64,000 nucleotides of DNA from Sphingobacteriaceae bacterium (lineage in GTDB: Bacteria; Bacteroidota; Bacteroidia; Sphingobacteriales; Sphingobacteriaceae). Positions 41,333-52,059 of this stretch are shown piece by piece; position 1 is the first letter of the stretch, and each line of letters starts with the position of its first letter. A program made the position numbers and the translations under genes. The notes under the pieces are model-generated. The model searched no databases and had not been told where the DNA came from. It worked only from the letters and a program-made list of their open reading frames with translations. The stretch lies in the NCBI GenBank assembly GCA_947458875.1, contig CANGZD010000002.1, forward strand, positions 62,001 to 126,000. The letters are read 5' to 3'.

Positions 41333-43114
41333 ATGTCCGTTTTAACCCGAGTTCATGATCTCCTCCCGCATGTTTTAAAGAATTTTACTCGTGAAGTTTT
41401 GGTTGCTGGTAAGCGTAACGGGAAGTGGATTACTTACAGCCCTGAACAGTTTATACAATCAATTGATGAAACTAGCAAGGGACTGATTGCCTTGGGTATC
41501 AAGAAAGATGATAAGGTAGCCATCATGTCTGCAAACAGACCTGAATGGAACATTTGTGATTTCGCCATCATGCAGATTGGGGCTACTCAGGTGCCCATGT
41601 ATCCTACGCTTTCGACCAACGACATTCGATTTATTTTACAGGATGCACAAATCAAAGTGGTGTTTGCCGGTTCGGTAGAACTGGTAAAAAAATTACAAAC
41701 CATCAAATCTGAATTAGGTTTAGATTTAAAAATTTATGCCTTTGAAGAGTGCAAAGAGGCTCCTTTCTGGACTGAATTGAAAGCGCTGGGACAAGCACAA
41801 GCTACCATTGATTTGAAGCCTTACCGCGATCAGGTGCAGCCAGAGGATTTGGTTACCCTTATTTATACTTCAGGCACCACCGGTACACCGAAAGGAGTGA
41901 TGCTCACTCATCATAATGTGGTAACTAACCTTACAGATACACTCAGTGCCTATCCGAAAGGATTGGAAAGGGTGATCAGCTTTTTACCGCTTTCTCATAT
42001 TTTTGAAAGAGTGGTTTTTTACATGAACTGCTATGCTTTGGTGAGTGTTTACTATGCAGAGAGCATTGAGACGGTGATGGCCGATATTCAGGAGGTTAAA
42101 CCGCATGGTTTTACCACCGTTCCCCGAGTGCTCGAAAAAATATATGATCGCATTGTAGAAAAAGGTACTGCACTTACAGGTATCAAAAAGAAACTATTCT
42201 TTTGGGCATTAAATTTAGGATTGAAGTTTGAACTGGACGGTAAAAATGGTCCCTGGTATGAGTTTCAGCTTTCTATCGCGAATAAATTAATTTTCACCAA
42301 ATGGCGTGAAGCCTTAGGTGGTGAAGTAAAAGCCCTGATGTCGGGTGGAGCTGCTTTACAACCACGATTGGCCAGGGTATTTTGGGCTGCACAAATTCCG
42401 GTTATAGAAGGTTATGGTTTAACTGAAACCTCGCCGGTTATCAGTTTGAACCGCTTAGATCCACATCAGGCCTGTTTTGGCAGTGTGGGTAAAACCATAC
42501 CAAATGTGGAGGTTAAAATTGCCGAAGACGGGGAGATTTTATGCAAAGGTCCGAACATTATGAAAGGCTATTACAATCGTCCCGACTTGACTGCCGAAGT
42601 AATTGATGCAGAGGGCTGGTTCCACACTGGTGACATTGGTGAAATGATAGAGGGTGGCTTTCTTCGGATCACTGATCGCAAAAAAGAAATATTTAAAACA
42701 GCCGGAGGTAAGTACATAGCCCCCCAACTCATCGAAAATAAGTTCAAAGAATCGCCGCTCATTGAACAGGTAATGGTGGTGGGAGAAAATAGAAAATTCC
42801 CATCCGCATTAATCGTTCCTAATTTTCAGGCGCTGGCTGCTTGGTGCGAAAAGAAAGGAATCACTTATACCACGGCTGCAGAAATGATTCAGCATGCAGA
42901 GGTGATGGATAAATACCAAAGAGAAGTAGATCGATACAATGCTGGTTTTGGGCGCTGGGAGCAAGTAAAAATGTTCCGCTTATTGCCTAAAGAGTGGACC
43001 ATTGATGCCAGTGAACTGACACCCAAGTTGAGCCTTAAGCGCAAAGTGATTTACGAACGCAATAAAGATTTAATCGAAAGCATTTACCAAGATCTGGAGA
43101 GTGGTAAAATTTAA
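41333..43114 (+). CDS. long-chain acyl-CoA synthetase (AMP-dependent)
   Basis: VTLIYTSGTTGTPKGVMLTHHNV, EGYGLTETSPVISLN, GWFHTGDIGEM. Confidence 0.95.
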   Translation: MSVLTRVHDLLPHVLKNFTREVLVAGKRNGKWITYSPEQFIQSIDETSKGLIALGIKKDDKVAIMSANRPEWNICDFAIMQIGATQVPMYPTLSTNDIRFILQDAQIKVVFAGSVELVKKLQTIKSELGLDLKIYAFEECKEAPFWTELKALGQAQATIDLKPYRDQVQPEDLVTLIYTSGTTGTPKGVMLTHHNVVTNLTDTLSAYPKGLERVISFLPLSHIFERVVFYMNCYALVSVYYAESIETVMADIQEVKPHGFTTVPRVLEKIYDRIVEKGTALTGIKKKLFFWALNLGLKFELDGKNGPWYEFQLSIANKLIFTKWREALGGEVKALMSGGAALQPRLARVFWAAQIPVIEGYGLTETSPVISLNRLDPHQACFGSVGKTIPNVEVKIAEDGEILCKGPNIMKGYYNRPDLTAEVIDAEGWFHTGDIGEMIEGGFLRITDRKKEIFKTAGGKYIAPQLIENKFKESPLIEQVMVVGENRKFPSALIVPNFQALAAWCEKKGITYTTAAEMIQHAEVMDKYQREVDRYNAGFGRWEQVKMFRLLPKEWTIDASELTPKLSLKRKVIYERNKDLIESIYQDLESGKI

Positions 43115-43545
43115 CACCCATTATCTGCTTGATTTTCGGTAGCAGCTGCTTTTTTTTCTTTGCTTTGCTTCTGAATCCATTGACTGATTTTTTCAATCCA
43201 GCCGGTCATTTTATCCATGTTGATCCCCGCTACTGCTTTCTGTGAAACCAGGGCAATTAGGGCTTTTAGAAGAAAACCCGATCTTTTAAAAATCAGTGAA
43301 TTTAATAAATAAGGAACACCTAATTGTGCAATTGTAGTGAGCCAATCACTGCTTTTCTCTTCAGCTTTGCCACCGATACCCAACCAGGCCCCCAATTCTT
43401 GCATCATTCTGAAGGGTGCTTGAATCTTTTCAGAAATTTGGTGAAACTCTTCTTTCAGTTCACCTTCTCTTAAATCCATTTCAGCACGTAATCGGAAGAT
43501 CTCGGAGCGTAAATCGCTCATACTTTTGATTCGATTATTCGCCAT
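43111..43545 (-). CDS. hypothetical protein, stress-envelope gene cluster
   Basis: ORF overlapping the upstream DUF1469-like gene; no named motif. Confidence 0.65.
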   Translation of the reverse strand: MANNRIKSMSDLRSEIFRLRAEMDLREGELKEEFHQISEKIQAPFRMMQELGAWLGIGGKAEEKSSDWLTTIAQLGVPYLLNSLIFKRSGFLLKALIALVSQKAVAGINMDKMTGWIEKISQWIQKQSKEKKAAATENQADNGC

Positions 43546-43906
43546 TTTTTTCTTCGATTTTTTCTGCCAGCATTTTTCTAACTAAGCGGTCCATGAGGGG
43601 TTCTTCAATCCATTTAGATTTGATAAAAATCACAATGATAAAGAAGAGCAGATAAATACCTGCTACCCAAAAAAATCCCAACCAAGTGCTATTTAAAACT
43701 TCATTAAGCCAAAAAGCGGTTCCTAAGCTGGCAAAAATCAACATCATTAACAGGCAGAGCACCAATACGATATTACTTACTGCAGCGGCATAAAACTCAG
43801 CCACCTTTTCTACGGTGCTCAGCACTGCCAGCCGGCTTTTGAGTCCGATGTAGATTTTAATTTTTTCAATCAGATTTTCTTGTTGGTCAGGTTTCTGCTC
43901 TTCCAT
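43535..43906 (-). CDS. phage-holin-superfamily / DUF1469-like membrane protein
   Basis: Two TM helices, LVLCLLMMLIFASLGTAFWLNEVLNSTWLGFFWVAGIYLLFFIIVIF. Confidence 0.7.
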   Translation of the reverse strand: MEEQKPDQQENLIEKIKIYIGLKSRLAVLSTVEKVAEFYAAAVSNIVLVLCLLMMLIFASLGTAFWLNEVLNSTWLGFFWVAGIYLLFFIIVIFIKSKWIEEPLMDRLVRKMLAEKIEEKNGE

Positions 43907-43917
43907 ATTCCTGGATT

Positions 43918-44190
43918 TTAAACTCCGGCTTGGTTGCCGGCCTCATTAAATGTTTCCTGTGTTTTTTTCATTTTTGATTTCAGGGCACTTCCTACTTTTT
44001 CGGCAGTTTCGCTGAGATCGTCTATTCCTTCTTCGGTAAGGTCCTGAATCCGTTCGCCCAAATCTTTCAATGCTTTGCTCAATTTGTCACGTGTTTCCGA
44101 TCCACTTTCGGGCGCAAAAAGAATCCCTAAAGCTGCACCAACTGCCACACCGGCCAGCAGTGCCACTACAATTTTTGAATTATCGCTCAT
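43918..44190 (-). CDS. YtxH domain protein
   Basis: VVALLAGVAVGAALGILFAPESGSETRDKL. Confidence 0.88.
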   Translation of the reverse strand: MSDNSKIVVALLAGVAVGAALGILFAPESGSETRDKLSKALKDLGERIQDLTEEGIDDLSETAEKVGSALKSKMKKTQETFNEAGNQAGV

Positions 44191-44258
44191 TTTCTTTTGT
44201 TTTTAATTTAAACCTTCTTTTCTTCAACAAGCCAATTTTCAAAGTGTTTAGAAATTCT

Positions 44259-45308
44259 TTAAAGATGCTTCTCTACTGCTTGTTTTGCTGCTTCTTCTTT
44301 TTCGACAGCATGATAACTTCTTTCATAAATCTTAAAAGTGAGGATAAAATAAGAGAGCAATAAAGGCCCAAACACCAGTCCGAGGATGCCAAATACCGGA
44401 ATGCCGATTACTACCCCAATCACAGTAATGATGGGATGCATATTGGCTACTCTTTTTGCAATAATCAGTCGGATCACGTTGTCAATATTAATGATCAGGA
44501 TAAAGCCCCATAACAAAAGCCCCCAGCCGGCAGTTTCGTTCCCGTTTGAAAGTTGAATCAGTGCCGCCGGAATAAATACAAATGGGGCGCCAACTACAGG
44601 TAAAAAGGATAAAAAAGTGGAGATTACTCCCCAGAAAACGGCATCGGGTATCCCGAAAATGATAAATCCCAAGCTCACCAAACTGCCCTGAACAATAGCG
44701 ATGAAACCTTGACCCAATACGTTTGAGTAGGTAGTATCGCGAAGTTCGGTAGCAAACTTAATGGCATCGGGTTCTTTAAATGGGGCATATTTGAGCAGTC
44801 CTTTCTCAAAACTTTGGTGCTGCGTAAACATAAAATAAAGTAAAAAATACATGATCAGCACCCCAATAAAAATGTCGGCTGCCCCGCCTATTACCGCTGG
44901 AAATAAATTTGCAGCAATATCATCCAGCTTGCCTATTACCAGATCTAATGAATGGGGTACATGGAAGGTAGATCCAATGTAATCTTCAATTCCTTTGATG
45001 AGAGTTTTAATGGCTTGAGGATCTTGTTGAAAAGATGAGATTTTATTGATGACCATCAAGCTTAGTGCCAGAAAGGGAAAAACGATCATTAGTAAAGAAA
45101 CCAGGATGATCCCAACGGTAGTTATCATCTTATTGATTTTCCATTTATCAGTAAATAACAGATATATAGGCCTGAAAATGGTGTATAGCACCAAGGTGCT
45201 AAGCAAAGCTCCTGCAATGATCCTGAGCGAATACAAAATGAACCCACCCAAAACAAGCAGTAAGCATAAAACGATGGCATTGCGCTGCTTTAAATTATAA
45301 ATCGACAT
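44259..45308 (-). CDS. AI-2E family transporter (UPF0118/PerM)
   Basis: Multi-TM; GQGFIAIVQGSLVSLGFIIFGIPDAVFWGVISTFLSFLPVVGAPFVFIPAAL. Confidence 0.9.
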   Translation of the reverse strand: MSIYNLKQRNAIVLCLLLVLGGFILYSLRIIAGALLSTLVLYTIFRPIYLLFTDKWKINKMITTVGIILVSLLMIVFPFLALSLMVINKISSFQQDPQAIKTLIKGIEDYIGSTFHVPHSLDLVIGKLDDIAANLFPAVIGGAADIFIGVLIMYFLLYFMFTQHQSFEKGLLKYAPFKEPDAIKFATELRDTTYSNVLGQGFIAIVQGSLVSLGFIIFGIPDAVFWGVISTFLSFLPVVGAPFVFIPAALIQLSNGNETAGWGLLLWGFILIINIDNVIRLIIAKRVANMHPIITVIGVVIGIPVFGILGLVFGPLLLSYFILTFKIYERSYHAVEKEEAAKQAVEKHL

Positions 45309-45371
45309 GGTTTTGAAATAAATGTTCTAACATTGCTCAACAACACTTAAAGTTAATCAAGGTTTCTACAT

Positions 45372-45407
45372 AAAAAAATCCTATCTCCTTTTGGGGATAG
45401 GATTTTT
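45372..45407. terminator. Rho-independent terminator
   Basis: AAAAAATCCTATCTCCTTTTGGGGATAGGATTTTT hairpin. Confidence 0.85.
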
Positions 45408-45423
45408 CAGGAGCAGGGTTGAA

Positions 45424-46887
45424 TTAGAAAATATTAAATTCTACCCTTCTATTCCGCTGTCTGCCCTCTTCTGTCTCATTATCGGCAATAGGCTGGGATT
45501 CGCCAAAACCCCTGGCTTCAATTTTATTTTTCGAAACGCCCCGTTTTACCAGGTAGCTTTTTACGGCATTGGCCCGATTAACGGATAGTGTTTGATTGGC
45601 TTTTTCTGAGCCCACTGCATCGGTATGTCCGCTTATTTTCAAACTATAATTCGGCTTGGTAATTAATAAGGTAGCCAGTTTATTGAGAGAGGGATAAGAA
45701 ACTGCCTTGATGATCCATTTCCCGGTGGCAAATTCCAGGTTTTCAAAAACATCCTGTAATATTTTTTGTTCTTCGGCACTCAGTTGAATGGTTGGTCGGC
45801 TAATGACTGCTGCTTTGGCCACTTCTGGGCACCCGCTATTATTTTTCGCACCTTTTACCAACGGACACTTATCCAAATAATCATAAACGCTGTCCTGGTC
45901 GGTATCTAATGGACATCCCCAACCACTTACCACCACCCCACGGGGGGTGCTTGGGCATTTGTCAAATAAATCGCCAATGCCATCTGAGTCGGTATCGCAT
46001 TTCAGGTCATCCACCTCTTTTTCCAAAACCTTTACCTGTTTTCTCAATGCTGCTAACTCAGCAGAATCATTTCTTGTGTACAAATCATCATACATCATCG
46101 AGACAGGGTTCACCCAGTCCAAGGCTTTCTCTTTCTTTTTGCCCAATGAAAATTCCAAGCCACTGTAGGCATAAGAGAACCGGTCTGCAGGTGTTCGGTT
46201 GATTTTTAAACCATCCAGAAAATCACTCCCCGAAAAATTCATGGTATAACCCAAATCGAAATGCATCCGATCTGAGATCTTGAATTTTACAGCTACTCCA
46301 ATCGGTACAAATGATTCGTAACGGTATGTTTCTGTACCGCTTGAGCCATATTTGCCTTTGTAATCGGTGGTTACATCAAATTCATCAGTCTTTATATACG
46401 AAAAGGCAGATTGTCCCCATCCGGCTTTTACAATGAAATTGATCCAGTTCTCTTTTCGCATGAAATCCAGGGTGGCCACATTTACCACTCCCATCAGGCT
46501 GCTGGTATAAATAGTGGTTTCGTAGGACTTTAATCCGAAACCGACCCCGCCAGGAAGGTCTTTATTACTGCCAGATATTTTACCTGCCGTTGCATTAAAT
46601 TCTAATCCGAAGGAGTGGGCTAATTGTTTCCGAACACTTAGACCGTACCCCAGGTTTACATCCCAGTTAGAAAAATCGTAATTACTGGGTGCAAATACCA
46701 CAGGGGCCAAGGCACCAGCATGCAGACCTAAAGACCAGGTTCGGTAGGGTTTTTGGCCTTGAAACAAAGTGAATGGATGTTTTGGTCTTACTTTAGCAAG
46801 GCTGTCTGCAGGTTTTTCTTGTGCACTCAAACTCAAGGTAAAGGCGAAAGCGAGCATCATTAACAGCGTTAATCTTAATTTTTTCAT
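45424..46887 (-). CDS. OmpA family protein with thrombospondin type 3 repeats
   Basis: CDTDSDGIGDLFDKCP...DTDQDSVYDYLDKCP; OmpA C-terminal SGHTDAVGSEKANQTLSVNRANAVKSYLVKRGV. Confidence 0.92.
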   Translation of the reverse strand: MKKLRLTLLMMLAFAFTLSLSAQEKPADSLAKVRPKHPFTLFQGQKPYRTWSLGLHAGALAPVVFAPSNYDFSNWDVNLGYGLSVRKQLAHSFGLEFNATAGKISGSNKDLPGGVGFGLKSYETTIYTSSLMGVVNVATLDFMRKENWINFIVKAGWGQSAFSYIKTDEFDVTTDYKGKYGSSGTETYRYESFVPIGVAVKFKISDRMHFDLGYTMNFSGSDFLDGLKINRTPADRFSYAYSGLEFSLGKKKEKALDWVNPVSMMYDDLYTRNDSAELAALRKQVKVLEKEVDDLKCDTDSDGIGDLFDKCPSTPRGVVVSGWGCPLDTDQDSVYDYLDKCPLVKGAKNNSGCPEVAKAAVISRPTIQLSAEEQKILQDVFENLEFATGKWIIKAVSYPSLNKLATLLITKPNYSLKISGHTDAVGSEKANQTLSVNRANAVKSYLVKRGVSKNKIEARGFGESQPIADNETEEGRQRNRRVEFNIF

Positions 46888-46960
46888 AGGTATACATATT
46901 TTTTTGGGTAAAAAACTATTCCTAACCTAATACGAAAAAAAAAGATTTTTATTGTGCGGT

Positions 46961-48367
46961 TTAGCTGATGCTAAAAGCTTTCATCTTGTTGTACAGGGTT
47001 TTTCGGTCAATCTTCAGAATTTCGGCTGCTTTGGTTTTATTGAACCTTACTTCTTTCAAAACATTCATGATGGTCTCGTACTCTGCTACATGGGCAATGT
47101 TTTTTAAATCAGCAGATGCAGTAGAGGGAGGAGTTGGGATCTTTGTTTCAAACGATCGTGAACTCTGTGAAGCAGCAGAAATTTCTAGTGGGAGATCTTT
47201 TACCTGTATCCAATCGCTTTGGCTCAGTAAAGCTGCTCTGCGTACTACATTTTTGAGCTCCCGGATATTGCCCGGCCAGTTGTAGGCTTTAAACTGTGCA
47301 ATCACTTCTTCAGAAAATCCGCTGATTTCTTTATGTAATTCTTGTTTCGCTGCTTGCAGGAAATGATTGGCAAAAAGCATCAGGTCATCGCCACGTTCTC
47401 TTAATGCAGGCAGGTGGATCATAAATTCATTAAAACGATAATACAGATCTTCTCTGAAACGGCCTTCGGCAATGGCCTGAGGCAGGTTTTCGTTGGTGGC
47501 TACAATGATCCTCACATCCAGTTCGAGCTCTTTGGTGCCGCCAATTCTTCTTACTTTGCGCTCCTGCACCGTCCGAAGCAGTGCTACCTGACTTTCATAA
47601 CTCAGGTTCCCTATTTCATCTAAAAAAAGCGTGCCTCCATTAGCCAGTTCAAAATGACCGATCTTGGTGCTCAAAGCACCGGTGAAAGCCCCTTTTTCGT
47701 GCCCAAAAAATTCGCTGGCGGCCAATTCTTTTGTAAGCGAACCGCAATCAAGCGCCACAAAGGGTTGGTGTTTCCTTTGACTCTTTAAATGGATGCTTTT
47801 GGCAACAGCTTCTTTACCCGTGCCACTTTCTCCAAATAAAATCACACTGTAATTGGTAGGTGCAACCAGTTCTATTTGTCGCATCAGCTCTTTAGAAACA
47901 GCACTTTCCCCCACAATAAAATCTTCGGGAAGCCCGGAATTTTGACCTTGTTTTTTTGCAGATTGCAGGACAGGGTTTGCAAGGGTCGGTTTTTCTGCCA
48001 AAGCTTCTTGTGTAGACAAGGCCTTATTAATGGTATTTAAAATTTCATTTGGGTAAAGGGGTTTGCTGATGTAATCGTAAGCACCCATTTTAATCAGCTC
48101 TACAGCCAGGCGTATGTCTGAATAAGCCGTAATGATGATGACGCCGGTAGCGGGATAATGGGTTTTGATCTCTTTCAGCATTTCTCTTCCGTCGGTGTCT
48201 TTCAATCTAAAATCGCAGAGCACCAGATTAAAGAAATCTTTCTTGAGAAATTCCATGGCGGTGGCACCACTGTTGGCAGTTTCTACCACAAAACCATTGC
48301 GACTTAAAAATTTAAAAAGTAATTGGCCGATGCTTACTTCATCGTCGATGATTAGGATCTTTTTCAT
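46961..48367 (-). CDS. sigma-54-dependent (NtrC-type) response regulator
   Basis: Receiver DDEVSIG/CDFRLKDTDG, AAA+ GESGTGKEAVAKSIH, GAFTGA, HTH NKTKAAEILKIDRKTLYNKM. Confidence 0.95.
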   Translation of the reverse strand: MKKILIIDDEVSIGQLLFKFLSRNGFVVETANSGATAMEFLKKDFFNLVLCDFRLKDTDGREMLKEIKTHYPATGVIIITAYSDIRLAVELIKMGAYDYISKPLYPNEILNTINKALSTQEALAEKPTLANPVLQSAKKQGQNSGLPEDFIVGESAVSKELMRQIELVAPTNYSVILFGESGTGKEAVAKSIHLKSQRKHQPFVALDCGSLTKELAASEFFGHEKGAFTGALSTKIGHFELANGGTLFLDEIGNLSYESQVALLRTVQERKVRRIGGTKELELDVRIIVATNENLPQAIAEGRFREDLYYRFNEFMIHLPALRERGDDLMLFANHFLQAAKQELHKEISGFSEEVIAQFKAYNWPGNIRELKNVVRRAALLSQSDWIQVKDLPLEISAASQSSRSFETKIPTPPSTASADLKNIAHVAEYETIMNVLKEVRFNKTKAAEILKIDRKTLYNKMKAFSIS

Positions 48368-48426
48368 GACAGTCAGCTTTAGTGAACGATATCTTGCAGG
48401 AGCAAGATCAATGAAGATCTGAAGTC

Positions 48427-48466
48427 TTTTAGTAAATATACTAAAAAATTAGTGGTATTTACACTA
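48427..48466. promoter_or_regulatory. Tandem dyad-symmetric candidate operator sites upstream of the sigma-54 regulator
   Basis: TTTTAGTA-AATA-TACTAAAA (48427-48446) and TAGTG-N7-CACTA (48450-48466), centres about 21.5 bp apart. Confidence 0.5.
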
Positions 48467-48498
48467 CTTTTTAAAGATTGAAAAATCCAGAAAGAAGT

Positions 48499-49281
48499 TT
48501 ACTGGCCTTTGAAATCGGCTTTTCTTTTTTCCAGAAATGCAGCTACGCCTTCCTTAAAATCTTCGGTATCAAAGCAACGGGCAAATTGATCAATTTCAGC
48601 TTCAAATCCATTTACGCCATCTTGCAGTGAGGCATTTACTGCTTGAATGGCAGCCCCCAGTGCAAGCGGTGCACGGCTCAATATTTTCCGCATTTTTTCT
48701 GTTGCAGCGCTCATTAAACTTTCTGCGGCCACCACCTGGTTAACCAGGCCATATTGCAGGGCTGTTTCAGCGCCGATCATATCGGCCGTTAAGATCAGAT
48801 CGAGTGCCCGGCCTCTGCCAACCAATTGAGTTAAACGTTGTGTGCCGCCATAACCCGGAATCAAACCTAAGGTTACCTCTGGTAAACCTAATTTGGCCGT
48901 TTCAGCTGCAATGCGGATGTGGCAGGTCATGGCCAGTTCTAAACCTCCACCCAATGCAAATCCATTAATTGCGGCAATAATTGGTTTTTCACTTCCGTGG
49001 ATGATATCGAATACCTTATGATGTCCTTCCTGTGCGAAAACACGTCCCTCATCCTGACTCAAGTCTGCAAATTCAGCAATATCGGCACCGGCTACGAATG
49101 CTTTTGAGCCCGATCCGGTAATGATGATGCCGCCTACCTCTTCATCGCGAAATGCATCAGTAATTGCAAAATGTAATTCTGCGAGTGTAGCTTTATTAAG
49201 TGCATTTAATTTGCTTTCGCGATTAATGGTTAAGTATAAAATGCGCTCTTTCTTTTCGAGGAGGATATTTTCGTAGGTCAT
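48499..49281 (-). CDS. enoyl-CoA hydratase/isomerase
   Basis: AFVAGADIAEFA, PIIAAINGFALGGGLELAMTCHIRIAAETAKLGLPEVTLGLIPGYGGTQRL. Confidence 0.93.
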   Translation of the reverse strand: MTYENILLEKKERILYLTINRESKLNALNKATLAELHFAITDAFRDEEVGGIIITGSGSKAFVAGADIAEFADLSQDEGRVFAQEGHHKVFDIIHGSEKPIIAAINGFALGGGLELAMTCHIRIAAETAKLGLPEVTLGLIPGYGGTQRLTQLVGRGRALDLILTADMIGAETALQYGLVNQVVAAESLMSAATEKMRKILSRAPLALGAAIQAVNASLQDGVNGFEAEIDQFARCFDTEDFKEGVAAFLEKRKADFKGQ

Positions 49282-49298
49282 TTTTAGGAAGATTTAAT

Positions 49299-49706
49299 TT
49301 AAAATTGGCGCTTTTCTGCAGTCCAGGAGCTAATGTATGCAACAATATCTGCAGTGGGCGTGCCCGGGGGGAATAATTTTCCAACTCCCATATCCTGTAA
49401 ATTTTTCATGTCGCTATCAGGAATAATGCCGCCACCGGTCAGTAAAACGTCGTCCAGGCCTTTAGCTTTCATCAATTCAATCAGCTTAGGGAATACCGTC
49501 ATGTGTGCTCCCGAAAGTATAGAAACGCCAATGGCATCTACATCTTCTTGCAGAGCAGTATTTACCACCATTTCCGGGGTCTGGCGCAAACCGGTATAAA
49601 TTACTTCCATGCCGGCGTCACGCAGAGAAGTAGCAATGATGCGGGCTCCACGGTCGTGACCATCCAGGCCAACTTTAGCTACTAAAACACGAACAGGTCT
49701 TTTCAA
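49299..49706 (-). CDS. stand-alone cobalamin-binding domain (methylmalonyl-CoA mutase C-terminal domain-like)
   Basis: [39 protein letters not shown], DxHxxG motif, GGGIIPDSD. Confidence 0.92.
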   Translation of the reverse strand: MKRPVRVLVAKVGLDGHDRGARIIATSLRDAGMEVIYTGLRQTPEMVVNTALQEDVDAIGVSILSGAHMTVFPKLIELMKAKGLDDVLLTGGGIIPDSDMKNLQDMGVGKLFPPGTPTADIVAYISSWTAEKRQF

Positions 49707-49855
49707 AGCATTATTTGTTTGGCTTCAAAAATACTTAAAAAAAACAAAAACGGATTCTCACTGTCAGGCTATCCCCTAAAAAAATCAAATCAAAAACACA
49801 GTATTTTTACTAATTTTAGCCTCTTGTACAATTGATCAGCAAACAATACAAAGCC

Positions 49856-51520
49856 ATGAGTGAAGAGCGGTCCTTAAATTTTTTGGAAGAGATTATTGAG
49901 GAAGATATCAGAAATGCCAAGCACGGAGGCCGGGTACTTACCCGTTTTCCGCCCGAACCGAACGGTTACCTTCACATCGGACATGCTAAATCTATTTGTT
50001 TAAATTTTACGCTGGCTCAAAAATATGGCGGCCAAACAAATCTACGCTTCGATGATACCAACCCGGTAACTGAAGAAACCGAATACGTAGAAAGCATTAA
50101 AAAAGATATTGAGTGGTTGGGGTTTAAATGGGCGCAGGAGCTGTATACTTCTGATTATTTTGATCAGTTGTATGATTTTGCACTTGCCTTGATTAAAAAA
50201 GGCCTCGCTTATGTAGATGACAGTACTGCAGAAGAAATTGCAGCAGGAAAAGGAACGCCGACAGAACCCGGCAAGGCTTCTGTTTATCGGGAGAGAACCG
50301 TTGCGGAGAATCTTCAATTATTTGAGGAAATGAAGGCCGGCAAATATCCCGATGGAGCGAAAGTTTTGCGTGCCAAAATCGACCTGAATTCGCCCAATAT
50401 GCACCTACGCGATCCGCTGATGTATCGCATCAAACATGCGCATCATCACCGTACCGGTGATAAATGGTGTATTTATCCGATGTATGATTTCGCACATGGG
50501 CAAAGCGATGCCATCGAAAAAATCACACATTCAATCTGCACGCTCGAGTTCATTCCCCATCGTCCGCTGTACGACTGGTTTATTGAGCAATTAGAAATTT
50601 TCCCAACTAAACAATATGAATTTGCTCGTTTAAATATCAACTATGCCGTGATGAGCAAACGTAAATTGCTGCAACTAGTAAATGAGCGTTATGTTAACGG
50701 CTGGGACGATCCGCGTATGTTCACCATCAGCGGCTTGCGTCGCCGGGGATATACACCGGCCAGCATTCGTAATTTTTGCGATCGCATTGGGGTGGCTAAA
50801 CGCGAAAACCTCATTGAGATGAGTTTGCTCGAGTTTTGTATTCGTGAAGATTTGAACAAAACCGCCTGGCGCCGAATGGCTGTACTCGATCCGGTTAAAT
50901 TGGTCATTACTAACTATCCAGACGGACAAGAAGAATTACTCCATGGAGAAAATAATCCGGAAGTAGAGGGTGGAGAAGGGGCGAGAAACATTCCATTTAG
51001 TAAAGAATTATGGATTGAACGTGAAGATTTTATGGAAGAAGCACCTAAAAAATTCTTCCGTTTAGCTCCAGGGTTGATGGTGAGGCTGAAACATGCCTAC
51101 ATTATTCAGTGTAATGATTTTGTAAAGGATGCCTCCGGAAAAGTGACCGAAATTCATTGCACGTACATTCCAGCTTCTAAGTCGGGTAGCGATACGAGCG
51201 GCATTAACGTGAAAGGCACCATCCACTGGGTGAGTGTTCCACATGCAAAAACTGCCGAAATCAGGTTATACGATCGACTTTTCCGGGTAGAGGATCCATC
51301 GAGTGAAGAAGGAGATTTTAAGGATTACATCAACCCGGATAGTTTACAGGTCATTCAAAATGCTTACATCGAACCAGACCTGGAAGCTGCAGAAGCAGGT
51401 AAGGGATATCAATTCATCAGAAAGGGTTATTTTACTTTAGATCCTGATACCACCAATCAACACCTGGTATTTAATCGCACCGTTACTTTAAAGGATAATT
51501 GGGCTAAAAAAGCCGACTAA
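49856..51520 (+). CDS. glnS: glutaminyl-tRNA synthetase
   Basis: [22 protein letters not shown] (HIGH), [10 protein letters not shown] (KMSKS-like). Confidence 0.96.
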   Translation: MSEERSLNFLEEIIEEDIRNAKHGGRVLTRFPPEPNGYLHIGHAKSICLNFTLAQKYGGQTNLRFDDTNPVTEETEYVESIKKDIEWLGFKWAQELYTSDYFDQLYDFALALIKKGLAYVDDSTAEEIAAGKGTPTEPGKASVYRERTVAENLQLFEEMKAGKYPDGAKVLRAKIDLNSPNMHLRDPLMYRIKHAHHHRTGDKWCIYPMYDFAHGQSDAIEKITHSICTLEFIPHRPLYDWFIEQLEIFPTKQYEFARLNINYAVMSKRKLLQLVNERYVNGWDDPRMFTISGLRRRGYTPASIRNFCDRIGVAKRENLIEMSLLEFCIREDLNKTAWRRMAVLDPVKLVITNYPDGQEELLHGENNPEVEGGEGARNIPFSKELWIEREDFMEEAPKKFFRLAPGLMVRLKHAYIIQCNDFVKDASGKVTEIHCTYIPASKSGSDTSGINVKGTIHWVSVPHAKTAEIRLYDRLFRVEDPSSEEGDFKDYINPDSLQVIQNAYIEPDLEAAEAGKGYQFIRKGYFTLDPDTTNQHLVFNRTVTLKDNWAKKAD

Positions 51521-51527
51521 ACATTTC

Positions 51528-51962
51528 ATGGATAATCCAAAGCTCACCTGGCTCAAAGCACACATCGGTAAATCTACCAAAAATAGCCCTTCGCCATTCG
51601 CACATTGGCTGGATGGTATTTTAGAAGAGGTGGAGTTCGGCCAGCTCAGCATCCGTTTCATCGTCAGACCCGATATGACCAACCCTCACAACATGCTTCA
51701 TGGTGGCGTAATTTCGGGTATGTTAGATGATGTAATAGGTACTACGGTGGCTACTTTAGATAAAGATCGGCCCTTTGTTTCCATCAATCTATCGGTAGAT
51801 TTTGTACAGGGAGCCAGAGTTAGCGATGAGGTAATTGCCAAAGCAAAAGTAATCCGCAACGGACGCACCGCCGTTTATGTTCAGGCAGAGCTTTATAACC
51901 AATCTTCAAAATTATTAGCGGTAGCCACCAGTAATTTAGTCGCTGTTCCCCAAAGAGCTTAG
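51528..51962 (+). CDS. PaaI family hotdog thioesterase
   Basis: NPHNMLHGGVISGMLDDVIGTTVATL, hotdog fold HGG signature. Confidence 0.88.
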   Translation: MDNPKLTWLKAHIGKSTKNSPSPFAHWLDGILEEVEFGQLSIRFIVRPDMTNPHNMLHGGVISGMLDDVIGTTVATLDKDRPFVSINLSVDFVQGARVSDEVIAKAKVIRNGRTAVYVQAELYNQSSKLLAVATSNLVAVPQRA

Positions 51963-52059
51963 GATTTTTCATCCTCATTTATTATTAATCCAGTAGAAAA
52001 AATATTTCTCTTAAATCTATTTTTTTAATAACTTTACTTATGTAAAATGCTTTCTTGTT

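Noticed and set aside
43111-44190. YtxH / holin-like / hypothetical trio as a phage lysis cassette
   Set aside because: The holin-superfamily hit is the common DUF1469-type stress membrane protein usually found with YtxH/ElaB-like genes; no endolysin or phage genes nearby
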